Positions 34,431 through 43,329 of a stretch of DNA of 64,000 nt are shown here, piece by piece. The position numbers were made by a program, and so were the translations under genes. The stretch comes from Siminovitchia sediminis (lineage in GTDB: Bacteria > Bacillota > Bacilli > Bacillales > Bacillaceae_C), in NCBI RefSeq assembly GCF_042680885.1, contig NZ_JBHUEO010000044.1, positions 1 to 64,000 of the forward strand. Direction: 5' to 3'. The notes beneath the pieces are model-generated. The model did no database searches and had not been told where the DNA came from. It saw only the letters and a program-made list of their open reading frames with translations. Numbering within the stretch: the stretch's first letter is position 1; every line of letters begins with the position of its first letter.

Positions 34431-35423
34431 ATGACACCGAAGCTGCAAGAAAAAAACTCTTTGGAACAGGGAAGCGCTTCTTATCCGTTGGTTCAAGTGG
34501 AGGGTTTAAAAAAATATTTTACAGTTGGAGACAAGAAGCTTAAAGCCGTTGATGGTTTAAATCTGGATATATTTGAAGGGGAAACCGTCGGCCTTGTTGG
34601 AGAAAGCGGATGCGGCAAGTCCACGGCCGGCCGAACGATGATCCGTTTACATGAACCGACTTCCGGTCAAGTTTTGTATAACGGAAAAAATATCTTTGAC
34701 AAAAGTGAGCGTGACATGTCCAGGCTGCGCAAGGAAATTCAAATGATTTTCCAAGATCCATATGCCTCATTAAATCCCAGGATGACGGTTGAAGACATTA
34801 TCGGTGAGCCTTTTGCAATCCATCATACGTTGGGAGGAAAAAAGAAAAAGGAACGAATCAAGGAACTGCTTCGGCTTGTCGGATTACAAGCAGATCATAT
34901 CAGCCGCTTTCCACATGAGTTTAGCGGCGGACAACGCCAGCGGATCGGCATTGCCCGGGCGTTGGCTCTTGATCCCAAATTTATCGTCTGTGACGAGCCG
35001 ATTTCCGCATTGGATGTATCCATACAGGCCCAAATTGTGAACCTGCTGAAAGATTTACAGCAGAAAATGGGATTGACTTATTTGTTTATCGCGCATGACT
35101 TATCCATGGTCAAATATATATCGGATCGCATCCTCATCATGTACCTTGGAAAAATGATTGAGCTGGCGGCCAGCGAAGAGCTGTATGAGGATCCATTGCA
35201 TCCCTATACAAAAGCATTGCTGTCGTCAGTTCCGATTCCTGATCCGGAAGTGAAACGGGAACGGATCATCCTAAAGGGAGACGTGCCCAGCCCGATTGAT
35301 CCGCCCAGCGGCTGTGTCTTCAGGACGCGCTGCCCTGCGGCCATGGATATCTGTGCCCAAGTTGTGCCGGTATGGCAAGAAGTGAGGACCGGCCATTTTA
35401 CAGCGTGTCACTTATATCAATAG
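34431..35423 (+). CDS. Oligopeptide ABC transporter ATPase (OppF-like)
   Basis: 330 aa. Walker A GESGCGKST, Q-loop FQDPYASLNPRMTVEDIIGEP, signature FSGGQRQRIGIARALA, Walker B IVCDEPISALDVS, and the Cys-bearing C-terminal block PSGCVFRTRCPAAMDIC. The start is placed at the ATG at 34431, 6 nt behind AAAGGAGG; a GTG at 34413 overlapping OppD is less likely. Last gene of the transporter operon, followed by a GC-rich hairpin and tandem repeats. Confidence 0.93.
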   Translation: MTPKLQEKNSLEQGSASYPLVQVEGLKKYFTVGDKKLKAVDGLNLDIFEGETVGLVGESGCGKSTAGRTMIRLHEPTSGQVLYNGKNIFDKSERDMSRLRKEIQMIFQDPYASLNPRMTVEDIIGEPFAIHHTLGGKKKKERIKELLRLVGLQADHISRFPHEFSGGQRQRIGIARALALDPKFIVCDEPISALDVSIQAQIVNLLKDLQQKMGLTYLFIAHDLSMVKYISDRILIMYLGKMIELAASEELYEDPLHPYTKALLSSVPIPDPEVKRERIILKGDVPSPIDPPSGCVFRTRCPAAMDICAQVVPVWQEVRTGHFTACHLYQ

Positions 35424-35430
35424 TGTTGAG

Positions 35431-35476
35431 GTTGGAGCGCGCCGTGCCCTTTTTCAGGGCGCCGGCGCGCTCCAAC
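35431..35476. repeat. Very stable hairpin after the oligopeptide operon
   Basis: GTTGGAGCGCGCC and GGCGCGCTCCAAC are perfect 13-bp arms. Inside them GCCCT and AGGGC form a second stem around a short pyrimidine loop. No T-run follows. The last six bases (TCCAAC) are also the first six of the tandem repeat. Confidence 0.8.
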
Positions 35477-35596
35477 TGTCTTATAAAGTCTCCAACTGTC
35501 TTATAAAGTCTCCAACTGTCTTATAAAGTCTCCAACTGTCTTATAAAGTCTCCAACTGTCTTATAAAGTCTCCAACTGTCTTATAAAGTCTCCAAC
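35471..35596. repeat. Six perfect 20-bp tandem repeats plus a partial seventh
   Basis: The unit TCCAACTGTCTTATAAAGTC starts at 35471, 35491, 35511, 35531, 35551 and 35571 without a mismatch. A seventh unit starts at 35591 and diverges after TCCAAC. The period is close to two helical turns. It lies between the oligopeptide operon and the his operon, right against the hairpin. Confidence 0.95.
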
Positions 35597-35659
35597 CTTC
35601 CCAAAGTATAAGCATCAACACATTTTTTTCTAATAGGTTCTATTTTTTACTCATGTTCA

Positions 35660-35689
35660 TTGACGAACAAATTGGTTTTATGGTAAGGT
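35660..35689 (+). promoter_or_regulatory. Possible promoter of the his operon
   Basis: TTGACG (35660-35665), 18-bp spacer and a weak -10 TAAGGT (35684-35689). No T-box or leader peptide with His codons is visible upstream. Confidence 0.35.
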
Positions 35690-35754
35690 AGTAACAATTT
35701 TAGAAATCCTTTAGTTCGATAGAGAGTTAAAGAATAATAGATTTGGGAAGTGAA

Positions 35755-36885
35755 ATGGATATGTTTTTGCCAGCAGGAAGCAGAGATGAAATGGGACCGG
35801 CGGTCAGCAACCGTTTTGCTGTCATGGAAAAATTCCGGAAAGTGGCCGTTTCGCGCGGCTATGAAGAAATCTCGACGCCGGTCGTTGAATATGCCACGAC
35901 CTTTACGAACGAATATGTCGATATGAAACTCCAAAATATGTTGAAGTGGTTTAATTCGGAAGGCGAGATTGAAGTTCTGCGTCCTGACTGGACGACATCC
36001 ATTGCAAGGGCGCTGTCATCGCAGGAACGGAAACCCCAAAAATGGTCGTATCAAGGAGCTGTTTTTAATACAAACCGTCCTGGAATGGAGTATCACCAGG
36101 CAGGCATTGAGATTTTGCATATGCCCTCGTTAATGGGGGAAAGTGAGAGTCTGCTGATGGCCCATTCCTTTTTAACTCAGCTTGGAATTACTGATTATGC
36201 CATTGAGCTGGGCCATACGAAATTGTATGAAAGCCTTGTTCAGAAGCTGGATTTAAAAAAAGACGATGCGGAACGCCTTCGCCTGGCCATGCATGATAAG
36301 AAACAGGATGAAGTGTACCAAATCGCAATGAATAATGGCGGAAAAGAAACAGCCAAAGAACTGGCTGCATTGGTGGATGCTTATGGCGGCATCGAAATCA
36401 TTGATGAATACGAAGAGCGCTGGAAAGGCAGGGAAGACCTGTTGGAAGTGCTTGCCCAGATAAAAAAGACCGCACAAATTTTAACAGAATCAGGCAGCGG
36501 TCACATCCTCGTTGATTTGGGAAGGGTGAAAAATCTGCCTTATTATTCCGGAATGATGTTTAGAGGGTTTTTACAAAAAACCGGGGCCGTCTGCTTCTCC
36601 GGCGGAAGGTATGACACATTGTATGAACGTTATGGGGGCGGTGTTTCGGCTGCTGGACTTGCTTTTGATGTAGACGTGCTGGCAGAGTTGTATCGAGACG
36701 AGTCTCCGATGAAAAAGGTTTGTATTCTCGCAAGCCCGGACACCCTTGTTTACGCTGAAAAGCTTAGGTCCTCCTATAAAAATTGTATTGTCGATATTCA
36801 GACACATGAGGCTGATTTGGGTAATTATGATAAAATATTAGAAGTAAAACTTACTGATGGAAAATTTGAGGTGTTGGAAAAGTGA
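35755..36885 (+). CDS. hisZ: ATP phosphoribosyltransferase regulatory subunit
   Basis: HisRS-like paralogue without tRNA-charging activity that forms an octamer with short HisG and makes it histidine-sensitive. About 376 aa. MFLPAGSRDEMGP at the start, VEYATTFTNE near residue 48, RPDWTTSIARALS near residue 80, and the HisRS-type motif SGGRYDTLYERYG near residue 285. The start is unclear: ATG at 35755 or 35761 behind GGGAAGTG, or TTG at 35743. First gene of hisZGDCBAFI; the HisG gene overlaps by 4 nt. Confidence 0.92.
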   Translation: MDMFLPAGSRDEMGPAVSNRFAVMEKFRKVAVSRGYEEISTPVVEYATTFTNEYVDMKLQNMLKWFNSEGEIEVLRPDWTTSIARALSSQERKPQKWSYQGAVFNTNRPGMEYHQAGIEILHMPSLMGESESLLMAHSFLTQLGITDYAIELGHTKLYESLVQKLDLKKDDAERLRLAMHDKKQDEVYQIAMNNGGKETAKELAALVDAYGGIEIIDEYEERWKGREDLLEVLAQIKKTAQILTESGSGHILVDLGRVKNLPYYSGMMFRGFLQKTGAVCFSGGRYDTLYERYGGGVSAAGLAFDVDVLAELYRDESPMKKVCILASPDTLVYAEKLRSSYKNCIVDIQTHEADLGNYDKILEVKLTDGKFEVLEK

Positions 36886-37502
36886 AACCGACGATTGCCC
36901 TTACAAAGGGAAGGTTAGAAAAGCAATTTTTAGCATTTTTACAATCAAGAGGCTATGATACACTGCCTTTGACTGATAAAGGAAGAAAGCTCCAAGTTGA
37001 AACCAATGAATTTTTTGCCGTATTTGCCAAAGGCGTCGATGTTGCTACTTATGTTGAACATGGAATTGCAGATCTCGGGATTGTAGGCGAGGATATCCTG
37101 CTTGAATTTGAACCGGATGTGTTTGACTTATTGCCGCTCCCATTCGGAAAATGCCGCCTTGCCATTGCAGGAGAACCGGAAGGCCCGCGTTCATTTGGCA
37201 AGCAGCGGATCGCAACAAAGTTTCCAAACATTACAACGAAATATTTTCGGGAACGCGGCAAGTCTGTAGATATTGTAAAGCTCGAAGGATCGGTCGAGCT
37301 TGCTCCATTGCTGGGGCTGGCGGACAATATTGTAGATATTGTGGAAACAGGAACGACGCTAAAAGAAAACGGATTGATTGTTAAAGAGGAAATGATGTCC
37401 ATTTCAGCACGGTGTATTGCAAACCGAAACTCTTTAAAGTTGAAAAAATCTGTTCTTACTCCATTGATCGACTCATTTCGCATCCAGGAGGAAGCCATAT
37501 GA
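36882..37502 (+). CDS. hisG: ATP phosphoribosyltransferase, short form
   Basis: First step of histidine synthesis, condensing ATP with PRPP. 206 aa, the short form that depends on HisZ. TIALTKGRLEKQFLAFL at the N-terminus, GVDVATYVEHGIADLGIVGEDI near residue 50, and the PRPP-binding loop DIVETGTTLKENGL near residue 150. The GTG start overlaps the hisZ stop; the stop overlaps the hisD ATG. Confidence 0.95.
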   Translation: MKPTIALTKGRLEKQFLAFLQSRGYDTLPLTDKGRKLQVETNEFFAVFAKGVDVATYVEHGIADLGIVGEDILLEFEPDVFDLLPLPFGKCRLAIAGEPEGPRSFGKQRIATKFPNITTKYFRERGKSVDIVKLEGSVELAPLLGLADNIVDIVETGTTLKENGLIVKEEMMSISARCIANRNSLKLKKSVLTPLIDSFRIQEEAI

Positions 37503-38782
37503 TCCCAACGTATTCACCGAGAGAATTTCAAGACAAATTTATTTTTGCAAAAACAAAAAAGCAGCCGTTTGATGAGGGAGTATTTGAGACGGTTAAACAA
37601 ATATTGGAGGACATCCGTACGCGAGGCGATCAAGCCCTTCGGGAATACACCGAAAAGTTTGATGGGTACGGCGGCACAAACTGGGAAGTGACGGCGGAAG
37701 AAAGGAAGGCTGCCTGGAAGGGAGTTTCTCCGGAAGTCATTGAGTCCCTTGAAAAAGCAGCTGCCAATATTAGGAGCTTCCATTCCAAACAGTTGCAGCA
37801 ATCCAGAATAATGGAAATGTCAGAAGATATTATTTCGGGGCAGCTTTTTCGGCCGATTGAACGAACAGGCATTTACGTTCCCGGGGGAAAGGCATCATAC
37901 CCCTCTACAGTACTGATGAATGCTATTCCTGCCAGTCTTGCAGGTGTAAAAGAGATAATAATGACAACACCGGTCAGGGACGGAGAAAATATTCCTTCTA
38001 TCCTATCTGTTGCAGCAGATATTGCGGGAGTTCATAAAATTTATAAAATTGGTGGAAGCCAGGCAATTGCGGCCTTAGCTTACGGAACCGAACTAATCCC
38101 TTCTGTCGATAAAATTGTTGGCCCCGGAAATGCTTATGTGGCTGCTGCCAAATCCCTTGTTTTCGGCGATGTGGGTATCGATATGATTGCAGGGCCTTCT
38201 GAAGTAGCAATTATCGCAGACGAAACTGCCAACCCGGTTTTTATCGCAGCAGATTTGATTGCACAGGCAGAACATGATGAAAAGGCGCGTTCCTTCCTTT
38301 TTTCAACTTCCAAAAAGCTTGTGGATGAAGTAATGGAAGAAGTGAAAAAACAGTGCAGGGAACTTCCAAGAAAAGACATTGCAGAAGTATCGCTCAGGAA
38401 TGAAGGGGCTGCTGTTGTTGCTGATTCTGTTGACCAGGCATTTGAGCTTGCCAATGCTTTGGCACCGGAACATTTGGAAATTCAACTTGAAAATGCCCTT
38501 CAACATGTAAGCAAAGTCAAAAATGCAGGATCTGTCTTTATAGGAAGTTACACACCGGAAGCGGTCGGAGATTATTTTGCAGGACCGAACCACGTACTTC
38601 CGACTGTCGGAACTGCACGATTTTCATCGGGTCTTTCAGTGGATGATTTTGTTAAAAAAACAACGTACGTCTATTATTCAGAACATGCATTGCGCCAGGC
38701 TGCACCTTATATTGAAACTCTCGCAGCAAAAGAAGAGCTGGACGGCCATGCGCGTGCAGTGAAAGTGAGGCTGAAATCGTGA
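37499..38782 (+). CDS. hisD: Histidinol dehydrogenase
   Basis: Last two oxidations of the pathway, histidinol to histidine, NAD- and Zn-dependent. 427 aa from the ATG at 37499, which overlaps the hisG stop and follows AGGAGG. Conserved blocks: PGGKASYPSTVLMNAIPA near residue 125, KIVGPGNAYVAAAK near residue 202, GPSEVAIIAD near residue 230, and the catalytic region PEHLEIQ and ALAPEH near residue 320. The stop overlaps the hisC GTG. Confidence 0.95.
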   Translation: MIPTYSPREFQDKFIFAKTKKQPFDEGVFETVKQILEDIRTRGDQALREYTEKFDGYGGTNWEVTAEERKAAWKGVSPEVIESLEKAAANIRSFHSKQLQQSRIMEMSEDIISGQLFRPIERTGIYVPGGKASYPSTVLMNAIPASLAGVKEIIMTTPVRDGENIPSILSVAADIAGVHKIYKIGGSQAIAALAYGTELIPSVDKIVGPGNAYVAAAKSLVFGDVGIDMIAGPSEVAIIADETANPVFIAADLIAQAEHDEKARSFLFSTSKKLVDEVMEEVKKQCRELPRKDIAEVSLRNEGAAVVADSVDQAFELANALAPEHLEIQLENALQHVSKVKNAGSVFIGSYTPEAVGDYFAGPNHVLPTVGTARFSSGLSVDDFVKKTTYVYYSEHALRQAAPYIETLAAKEELDGHARAVKVRLKS

Positions 38783-39855
38783 GAAAAACGCTGGAGGGAT
38801 TCCTTCCTTATAAAGTTAAATCAGAACAGGCGGATGTGATTCGCCTTGACAGTAATGAAGCCTTTAAAAGCCTGCTTTCCTATGTTGATTTTACCGAACT
38901 GGAAAAAACGCTGATCAACCGCTATCCGGTGGAAAGCACGGAAATGCTGATTGAGGCATACAGCAAGTTTTCCGGTTTTCCTGTCAGCAGTATATTGGCG
39001 GGAAATGGATCAGATGAATGCATTAGTTTAATTTGCCAATATGCATTGGATCCGGATGATCGGGTCATTGTGTTGAATCCAGACTTTTCGATGTATGAAA
39101 AAAGCGCCCGTGTCATGGGGGCAGAAGTGGTTACGGTTCAATTGAATGAGGACTTTTCCTTGCCGCTTGACAAACTAACGGAGGAAATTGATCGCCATCA
39201 GCCGAAGCTGCTATTCCTCTCCAATCCAAACAATCCGACGGGACGGCTTTATGAAAATGAAGAAATTGAAGCTTTAATTGAAGCAATGAAGCGGGCCGGC
39301 GGACTTTTCGTCTTGGATGAAGCGTATATAGACTTTGCAGGAGAATCCGCTTTTACAAAGAAAGTGCAGGATGATGAGAACCTGATTATTTTAAGAACGG
39401 CTTCAAAAGCGCTTGGCATGGCGGCACTTCGTGTAGGATTTGCTATTGCAAACAAAAGGCTGATTGAAGGGATCAGCAGTGTAAAAACCCCTTATAACGT
39501 GAACACTGTATCAGCTCAAATCGCAACACAGCTGCTGAAGAAGCCGGAATTGCTGGATCAATTTTTAATCCTGCAGCTGGAACAGATTGCAGAACTCGAA
39601 GATATTATGAGGGACCTGACAGAAAAGATCCCCGGATCTGTGCTTTATCCAAGCAGCGCCAACTTCTTTTTATTAAAATGGGATCGTGCCAAGGAATTGG
39701 CTGAATACTTATATAAAAGAAAAATTAAAATCCGTTTGTTTAATGACGATTCTCTGAAAGCTGTCCGGGTTTCTGCCGGAACAACTGATGAACACAAGAA
39801 ACTGCAAGAGGCGTTGAGCGATTGGAGTGAACAGTATGCGGCAGGCATCCAGTAA
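38779..39855 (+). CDS. hisC: Histidinol-phosphate aminotransferase
   Basis: PLP enzyme of fold type I, 358 aa. LFLSNPNNPTGRLY near residue 145, LDEAYIDFAGE near residue 175, PLP lysine in RTASKALGMAALRVGF near residue 210. Placed inside the his operon between hisD and hisB, unlike B. subtilis where it lies with the aro genes. GTG start overlapping hisD; the end overlaps hisB by 20 nt. Confidence 0.93.
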   Translation: MRKTLEGFLPYKVKSEQADVIRLDSNEAFKSLLSYVDFTELEKTLINRYPVESTEMLIEAYSKFSGFPVSSILAGNGSDECISLICQYALDPDDRVIVLNPDFSMYEKSARVMGAEVVTVQLNEDFSLPLDKLTEEIDRHQPKLLFLSNPNNPTGRLYENEEIEALIEAMKRAGGLFVLDEAYIDFAGESAFTKKVQDDENLIILRTASKALGMAALRVGFAIANKRLIEGISSVKTPYNVNTVSAQIATQLLKKPELLDQFLILQLEQIAELEDIMRDLTEKIPGSVLYPSSANFFLLKWDRAKELAEYLYKRKIKIRLFNDDSLKAVRVSAGTTDEHKKLQEALSDWSEQYAAGIQ

Positions 39856-40423
39856 GAGAGAGACCAATGAAACGAAAATAGAACTTTCCATTCGGCTGGA
39901 TGATCCGTCCGAGGTGGATATTCAAACAGGGGTGGGCTTTTTCGATCATATGCTGACGGCATTTGCCCGCCATGGCAGGTTTGGCCTTTCTGTTCATGTG
40001 GAAGGGGACCTTCATATTGACAGCCATCATACTGTAGAAGATACCGGAATCGTCCTTGGAAAAATGGTCCGGGAAGCGCTGGGGGACAAGAAGGGAATTG
40101 TCCGCTTTGGAACTTCTTACGTTCCGATGGATGATGCACTTGGCTTTGTGTCTCTTGATATCAGCGGACGGCCGTATCTTCATTTTGAAGGAGATTTCCA
40201 TTTACAGACTTTGGGGAATTTTGATACGGAGCTAGTCCGTGAGTTTTTCCAGGCATTTGCGTTTCATGCAGGCATCACCCTTCATGCCCGGGTATTATAT
40301 GGGGTAAATACTCACCATAAAATCGAGGCATTGTTTAAAGCACTTGGACGGGCATTAAGAGAGGCCGTCAAGATTGATCCCGAGATTCAAGGAGTTCTTT
40401 CGACGAAAGGGCTGCTGGAATAG
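39836..40423 (+). CDS. hisB: Imidazoleglycerol-phosphate dehydratase
   Basis: 195 aa, monofunctional. The metal-binding motifs are complete: GVGFFDHMLTAFARHGRFGL with the first His pair near residue 35, DSHHTVEDTGIVLG near residue 64 and GVNTHHKIEALFKALGRALR near residue 160. The ATG at 39836 (MRQASSKRE) is 8 nt from GGAGTG; it lies within the end of hisC. In most bacilli hisH follows this gene, but here only 30 nt separate it from hisA. Confidence 0.94.
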   Translation: MRQASSKRETNETKIELSIRLDDPSEVDIQTGVGFFDHMLTAFARHGRFGLSVHVEGDLHIDSHHTVEDTGIVLGKMVREALGDKKGIVRFGTSYVPMDDALGFVSLDISGRPYLHFEGDFHLQTLGNFDTELVREFFQAFAFHAGITLHARVLYGVNTHHKIEALFKALGRALREAVKIDPEIQGVLSTKGLLE

Positions 40424-40453
40424 AATAATAAGCCAGTCAGGCAGGAGGAACAA

Positions 40454-41152
40454 ATGAAGATTTTACCGGCGATGGATTTAATTGATGGAAAATGTGTACG
40501 GCTGTATCAGGGAGATTTTAATAAGACCACCCAAGTGGGCAGCGATCCTGAATCACAGCTGCAGACTTTTATTGAAGATGGAGCGGAAATTATCCATATC
40601 GTAGATTTGGATGGTGCCCGTTCAGGAAAGCCAGAGCAGCTCGAGCTGATTTCAAAGCTTTGTGCAAAATCGACCGTACCGATCCAGGTAGGCGGCGGGA
40701 TCCGCAATTTGGAAACTGTGAAAGCTTACGTGGAGGCAGGTGTGGATCGCATTGTCATTGGGACGGCGGCCGTTCACGATGAAAATTTCTTAAAAGAAGC
40801 CCTAAAGGATTATCAAAAACATATCGTGGTCGGCATTGACGCCCGGGATGAAAAAGTGGCAGTTGCAGGTTGGGAGACTGAGACAGAAGCAGACTATATC
40901 GAATTTGCAAAAAAGATGGAAACTCTGGGAGTTGAAACCATTGTCTTTACAGATATTTCAAAAGACGGAACAATGCAAGGCCCTAACCTGGATCAGCTGA
41001 GAAAAATCAATGATGCTGTTAATTGTAAAATTGTTGCTTCAGGAGGAATCAGAAATCAAGCAGACCTTGATGCTGTGGCAGCACTCGGCCTTGAGGAAGC
41101 AATTGTCGGTAAGGCCATGTATGAAGGCACTGTAAAATTAAGGAGGTCATGA
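40454..41152 (+). CDS. hisA: ProFAR isomerase
   Basis: TIM-barrel isomerase, 232 aa, acting on the 5'-ProFAR intermediate. ILPAMDLIDGKCVRLYQGD with the catalytic Asp at the N-terminus, VGGGIRNLETVKAYVEAGVD near residue 78, and the second Asp in FTDISKDGTMQGPN near residue 165. RBS GGCAGGAGGA. The hisF gene follows after 3 nt. Confidence 0.95.
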   Translation: MKILPAMDLIDGKCVRLYQGDFNKTTQVGSDPESQLQTFIEDGAEIIHIVDLDGARSGKPEQLELISKLCAKSTVPIQVGGGIRNLETVKAYVEAGVDRIVIGTAAVHDENFLKEALKDYQKHIVVGIDARDEKVAVAGWETETEADYIEFAKKMETLGVETIVFTDISKDGTMQGPNLDQLRKINDAVNCKIVASGGIRNQADLDAVAALGLEEAIVGKAMYEGTVKLRRS

Positions 41153-41155
41153 TCA

Positions 41156-41911
41156 ATGAAAAAGATCATTCCTTGTTTAGACGTGAAAAATGGACAGGTA
41201 GTCAAAGGAATTCATTTTGAAGGGCTCCGCCAAATGGGTGACCCCGTGGAAATGGCCTCAAATTACTCGGAAAATGGTGCAGATGAACTGGTTTTGCTCG
41301 ATATTTCAGCTACAACTGAAGGCAGAGAAACAATTATAGATGTGGTCAAAAAAGTAGCAGATTCAATTTCGATCCCGTTTGCTGTCGGCGGGGGCATCAG
41401 AACTTTAGACGATATATCCCGTGTACTGGATGCAGGAGCCGATAAAGCAGGCATTAATTCGGCAGCCGTTGATCGTCCTGAGCTGATCAAAGAAGCAGCA
41501 GAAAAGTTTGGTTCGGATAAAATCGTAGCAGCAGTCGATGCCAAACAGTTTCCTGATGGTACATGGCATGTCATGACTCATGGGGGCATGCAGGATGCGG
41601 GACTGGATGCAGTCCAATGGGCCAAAATGCTGGAAGAGCTTGGCGCAGGAGAAATTTTATTGACAAGCGTAGATAAGGACGGCGTTAAAGACGGATATGA
41701 CTTGGAATTGACCAAAGCGATCGTGGACGCGGTAGATATTCCGGTGACAGCTTCAGGCGGCTGCGGAAATGCCGAGGATATCGTAGAGGTATTTGAAAAG
41801 ACGGATTGTGCTTCGGCTTTGGCTGCCTCTATTTTTCATGAAAATACAGTCAGCATTCCTGAGGTAAAAAAATTATGCCGTGAGCGGGGAGTGAGTGTCA
41901 GTGACTCCTGA
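41156..41911 (+). CDS. hisF: Imidazole glycerol phosphate synthase, cyclase subunit
   Basis: 251 aa TIM barrel paralogous to HisA, joining PRFAR with ammonia to give IGP and AICAR. KKIIPCLDVKNGQVVKG with catalytic Asp 9-11, VGGGIRTLDDISRVLDAGADK near residue 80, LTSVDKDGVKDGYD near residue 170. Normally it receives ammonia through a channel from HisH; no hisH gene is in this operon or window. Its 3' end overlaps hisI. Confidence 0.95.
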   Translation: MKKIIPCLDVKNGQVVKGIHFEGLRQMGDPVEMASNYSENGADELVLLDISATTEGRETIIDVVKKVADSISIPFAVGGGIRTLDDISRVLDAGADKAGINSAAVDRPELIKEAAEKFGSDKIVAAVDAKQFPDGTWHVMTHGGMQDAGLDAVQWAKMLEELGAGEILLTSVDKDGVKDGYDLELTKAIVDAVDIPVTASGGCGNAEDIVEVFEKTDCASALAASIFHENTVSIPEVKKLCRERGVSVSDS

Positions 41912-42548
41912 CTTTTCAAAAGGGCTGCTTCCTGCCATTGTAGTGGATGACAAAAGCGGCGAAGTGTTAATGCTGGCATACATGGATGAAACAGCCTATC
42001 AAAAGACGCTGGAAACGAAGGAGACATGGTTTTACTCCAGGTCCCGCCAAGAATATTGGAACAAGGGAGCGACATCCGGAAACAGACAGCGGGTCAAATC
42101 CATCCTCGCTGACTGTGACGGGGATACGCTGCTTGTGAGAGTGGATCCGCTTGGCCCGGCCTGCCACACGGGTGAAAAATCCTGCTTTTTTGATACGATT
42201 GCCGGTGAGGATGAGCTTCCGCTGTCATCTGTTGTTTCTTCATTGGCGGAAGAAATCAGCGAACGAAAAGCAAAGCCCGTGGAAGGCTCCTATACCGCTT
42301 ATTTGTTTGACAAGGGAACAGATAAAATTGCCAAGAAGCTTATAGAGGAGGCCGGCGAGGTCATTATCGCTGCAAAAAACAAGGACAAAGAAGAGTTGGT
42401 GAATGAATTTGCAGATCTCTTTTACCACAGCTTTGTGCTGATGGCGGACCAGGATGTTCCCTGGGAAGACGTACTCGCCGAGCTGAAAAATCGCTCATCC
42501 AAAAAGGGAAACCTAAAAAAAGAACGGCCTGAAATTGAAAACTGGTAA
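41901..42548 (+). CDS. hisI: Bifunctional phosphoribosyl-AMP cyclohydrolase/phosphoribosyl-ATP pyrophosphatase
   Basis: About 215 aa with two domains. N-terminal cyclohydrolase: ETWFYSRSRQEYWNKGATSGNRQ, then the metal-binding DCDGDTLLVRVDPLGPACHTGEKSCF with Asp and Cys ligands. C-terminal pyrophosphatase: GTDKIAKKLIEEAGEVIIAAKN and ELVNEFADLFYH, the MazG-like Glu motifs. The start is set at the GTG at 41901 because GGGGAG lies 9 nt upstream; a GTG at 41895 is too close. Last gene of the operon. Confidence 0.94.
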   Translation: MTPDFSKGLLPAIVVDDKSGEVLMLAYMDETAYQKTLETKETWFYSRSRQEYWNKGATSGNRQRVKSILADCDGDTLLVRVDPLGPACHTGEKSCFFDTIAGEDELPLSSVVSSLAEEISERKAKPVEGSYTAYLFDKGTDKIAKKLIEEAGEVIIAAKNKDKEELVNEFADLFYHSFVLMADQDVPWEDVLAELKNRSSKKGNLKKERPEIENW

Positions 42549-42576
42549 CCCGGGGTATTGGCCCCGGGTTTTTTCT
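42549..42576 (+). terminator. Terminator of the his operon
   Basis: CCCGGGG pairs with CCCCGGG, followed by T6. Confidence 0.9.
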
Positions 42577-42582
42577 TGTCAT

Positions 42583-42831
42583 TTATGCTGTTGACTTCAA
42601 TGGGTTGAATACGGTGATAGTTGATAGGCATTCGATGCATCTTTTGTTCAAATAACCATGCATCATGTTGTTGTCAGGCTGTCCCTTACGGGAACTGTCG
42701 GAAAGGATGCGGAAGTAAACTATGATGCAGGCATCAATGTATAGCAGCAGGACAGCTGTCAGAGCCGCAGGAATCTTTACTGAAATCCATAGGGTCATGA
42801 CAGATAAAAATGCAAACAGATAGATTTCTCC
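42583..42831 (-). other. Open fragment with a membrane-like segment
   Basis: A minus-strand open frame, bounded upstream by a TGA, contains a hydrophobic stretch (FAFLSVMTLWISVKIPAALT, then VLLLYIDACIIVYF). It has an ATG at 42798 without an RBS. It could be a remnant of a small membrane-protein gene. No family recognised. Confidence 0.3.
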
Positions 42832-42978
42832 TCATAATTTAATCCCTCAATCTACACGATTATCACCAAGTACAATAGATGGAAACTGATGATCATCAAG
42901 GTTTTTGTTGAAACTTTGTATAAATAACGGATAAGCTAATTTCCATTCCTGCGATACCTTTCTTCCCTTGTTATCATG

Positions 42979-43185
42979 TTAAGAAGCCGGGCCTTCCGTT
43001 CTCTTTTTACGAGCAATTTCCAGTCCGATTGCAATTTGCTTTAATACAGCTTCAACGCTTTCTTCAATCCATCGGCGGGCCTTTTTGGATGGCTTTTTCC
43101 AGGGTTGCCGGTTTCTGAATAATGCTCGAAAGTTTTTATTAACATGATGAAAGCAGGCGACACCGACTTGCTGTATAACTCCCTT
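42979..43185 (-). pseudogene. C-terminal gene fragment, unknown
   Basis: A minus-strand frame with no start, bounded upstream by TGA, reads VIQQVGVACFHHVNKNFRAL and then WIEESVEAVLKQIAIGLEIA before stopping at 42979. Its amphipathic composition looks coding, but no start codon or RBS exists. It lies in a decayed region, so it is probably the tail of a lost gene. Confidence 0.4.
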
Positions 43186-43329
43186 TCAGAAGAAGTCGTT
43201 TGGCTGATGACAGGATCATTTATTATTGGAGTGGGTGTCAGGAGATCGGTTTTGGGAGTAAGAATCAGCAGCTTAGTAATGGAAAAATCAAAGATCTAAA
43301 ACGGCAACCTAAACGGTTTAGTTCTGGCA

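Noticed and set aside
35471..35596. Possible CRISPR array
   Set aside because: The repeats are directly adjacent 20-bp units with no spacers and no cas genes nearby; it is a simple tandem repeat.
35424..35743. T-box or His leader peptide before the his operon
   Set aside because: No T-box sequence and no run of His codons is present in the interval.
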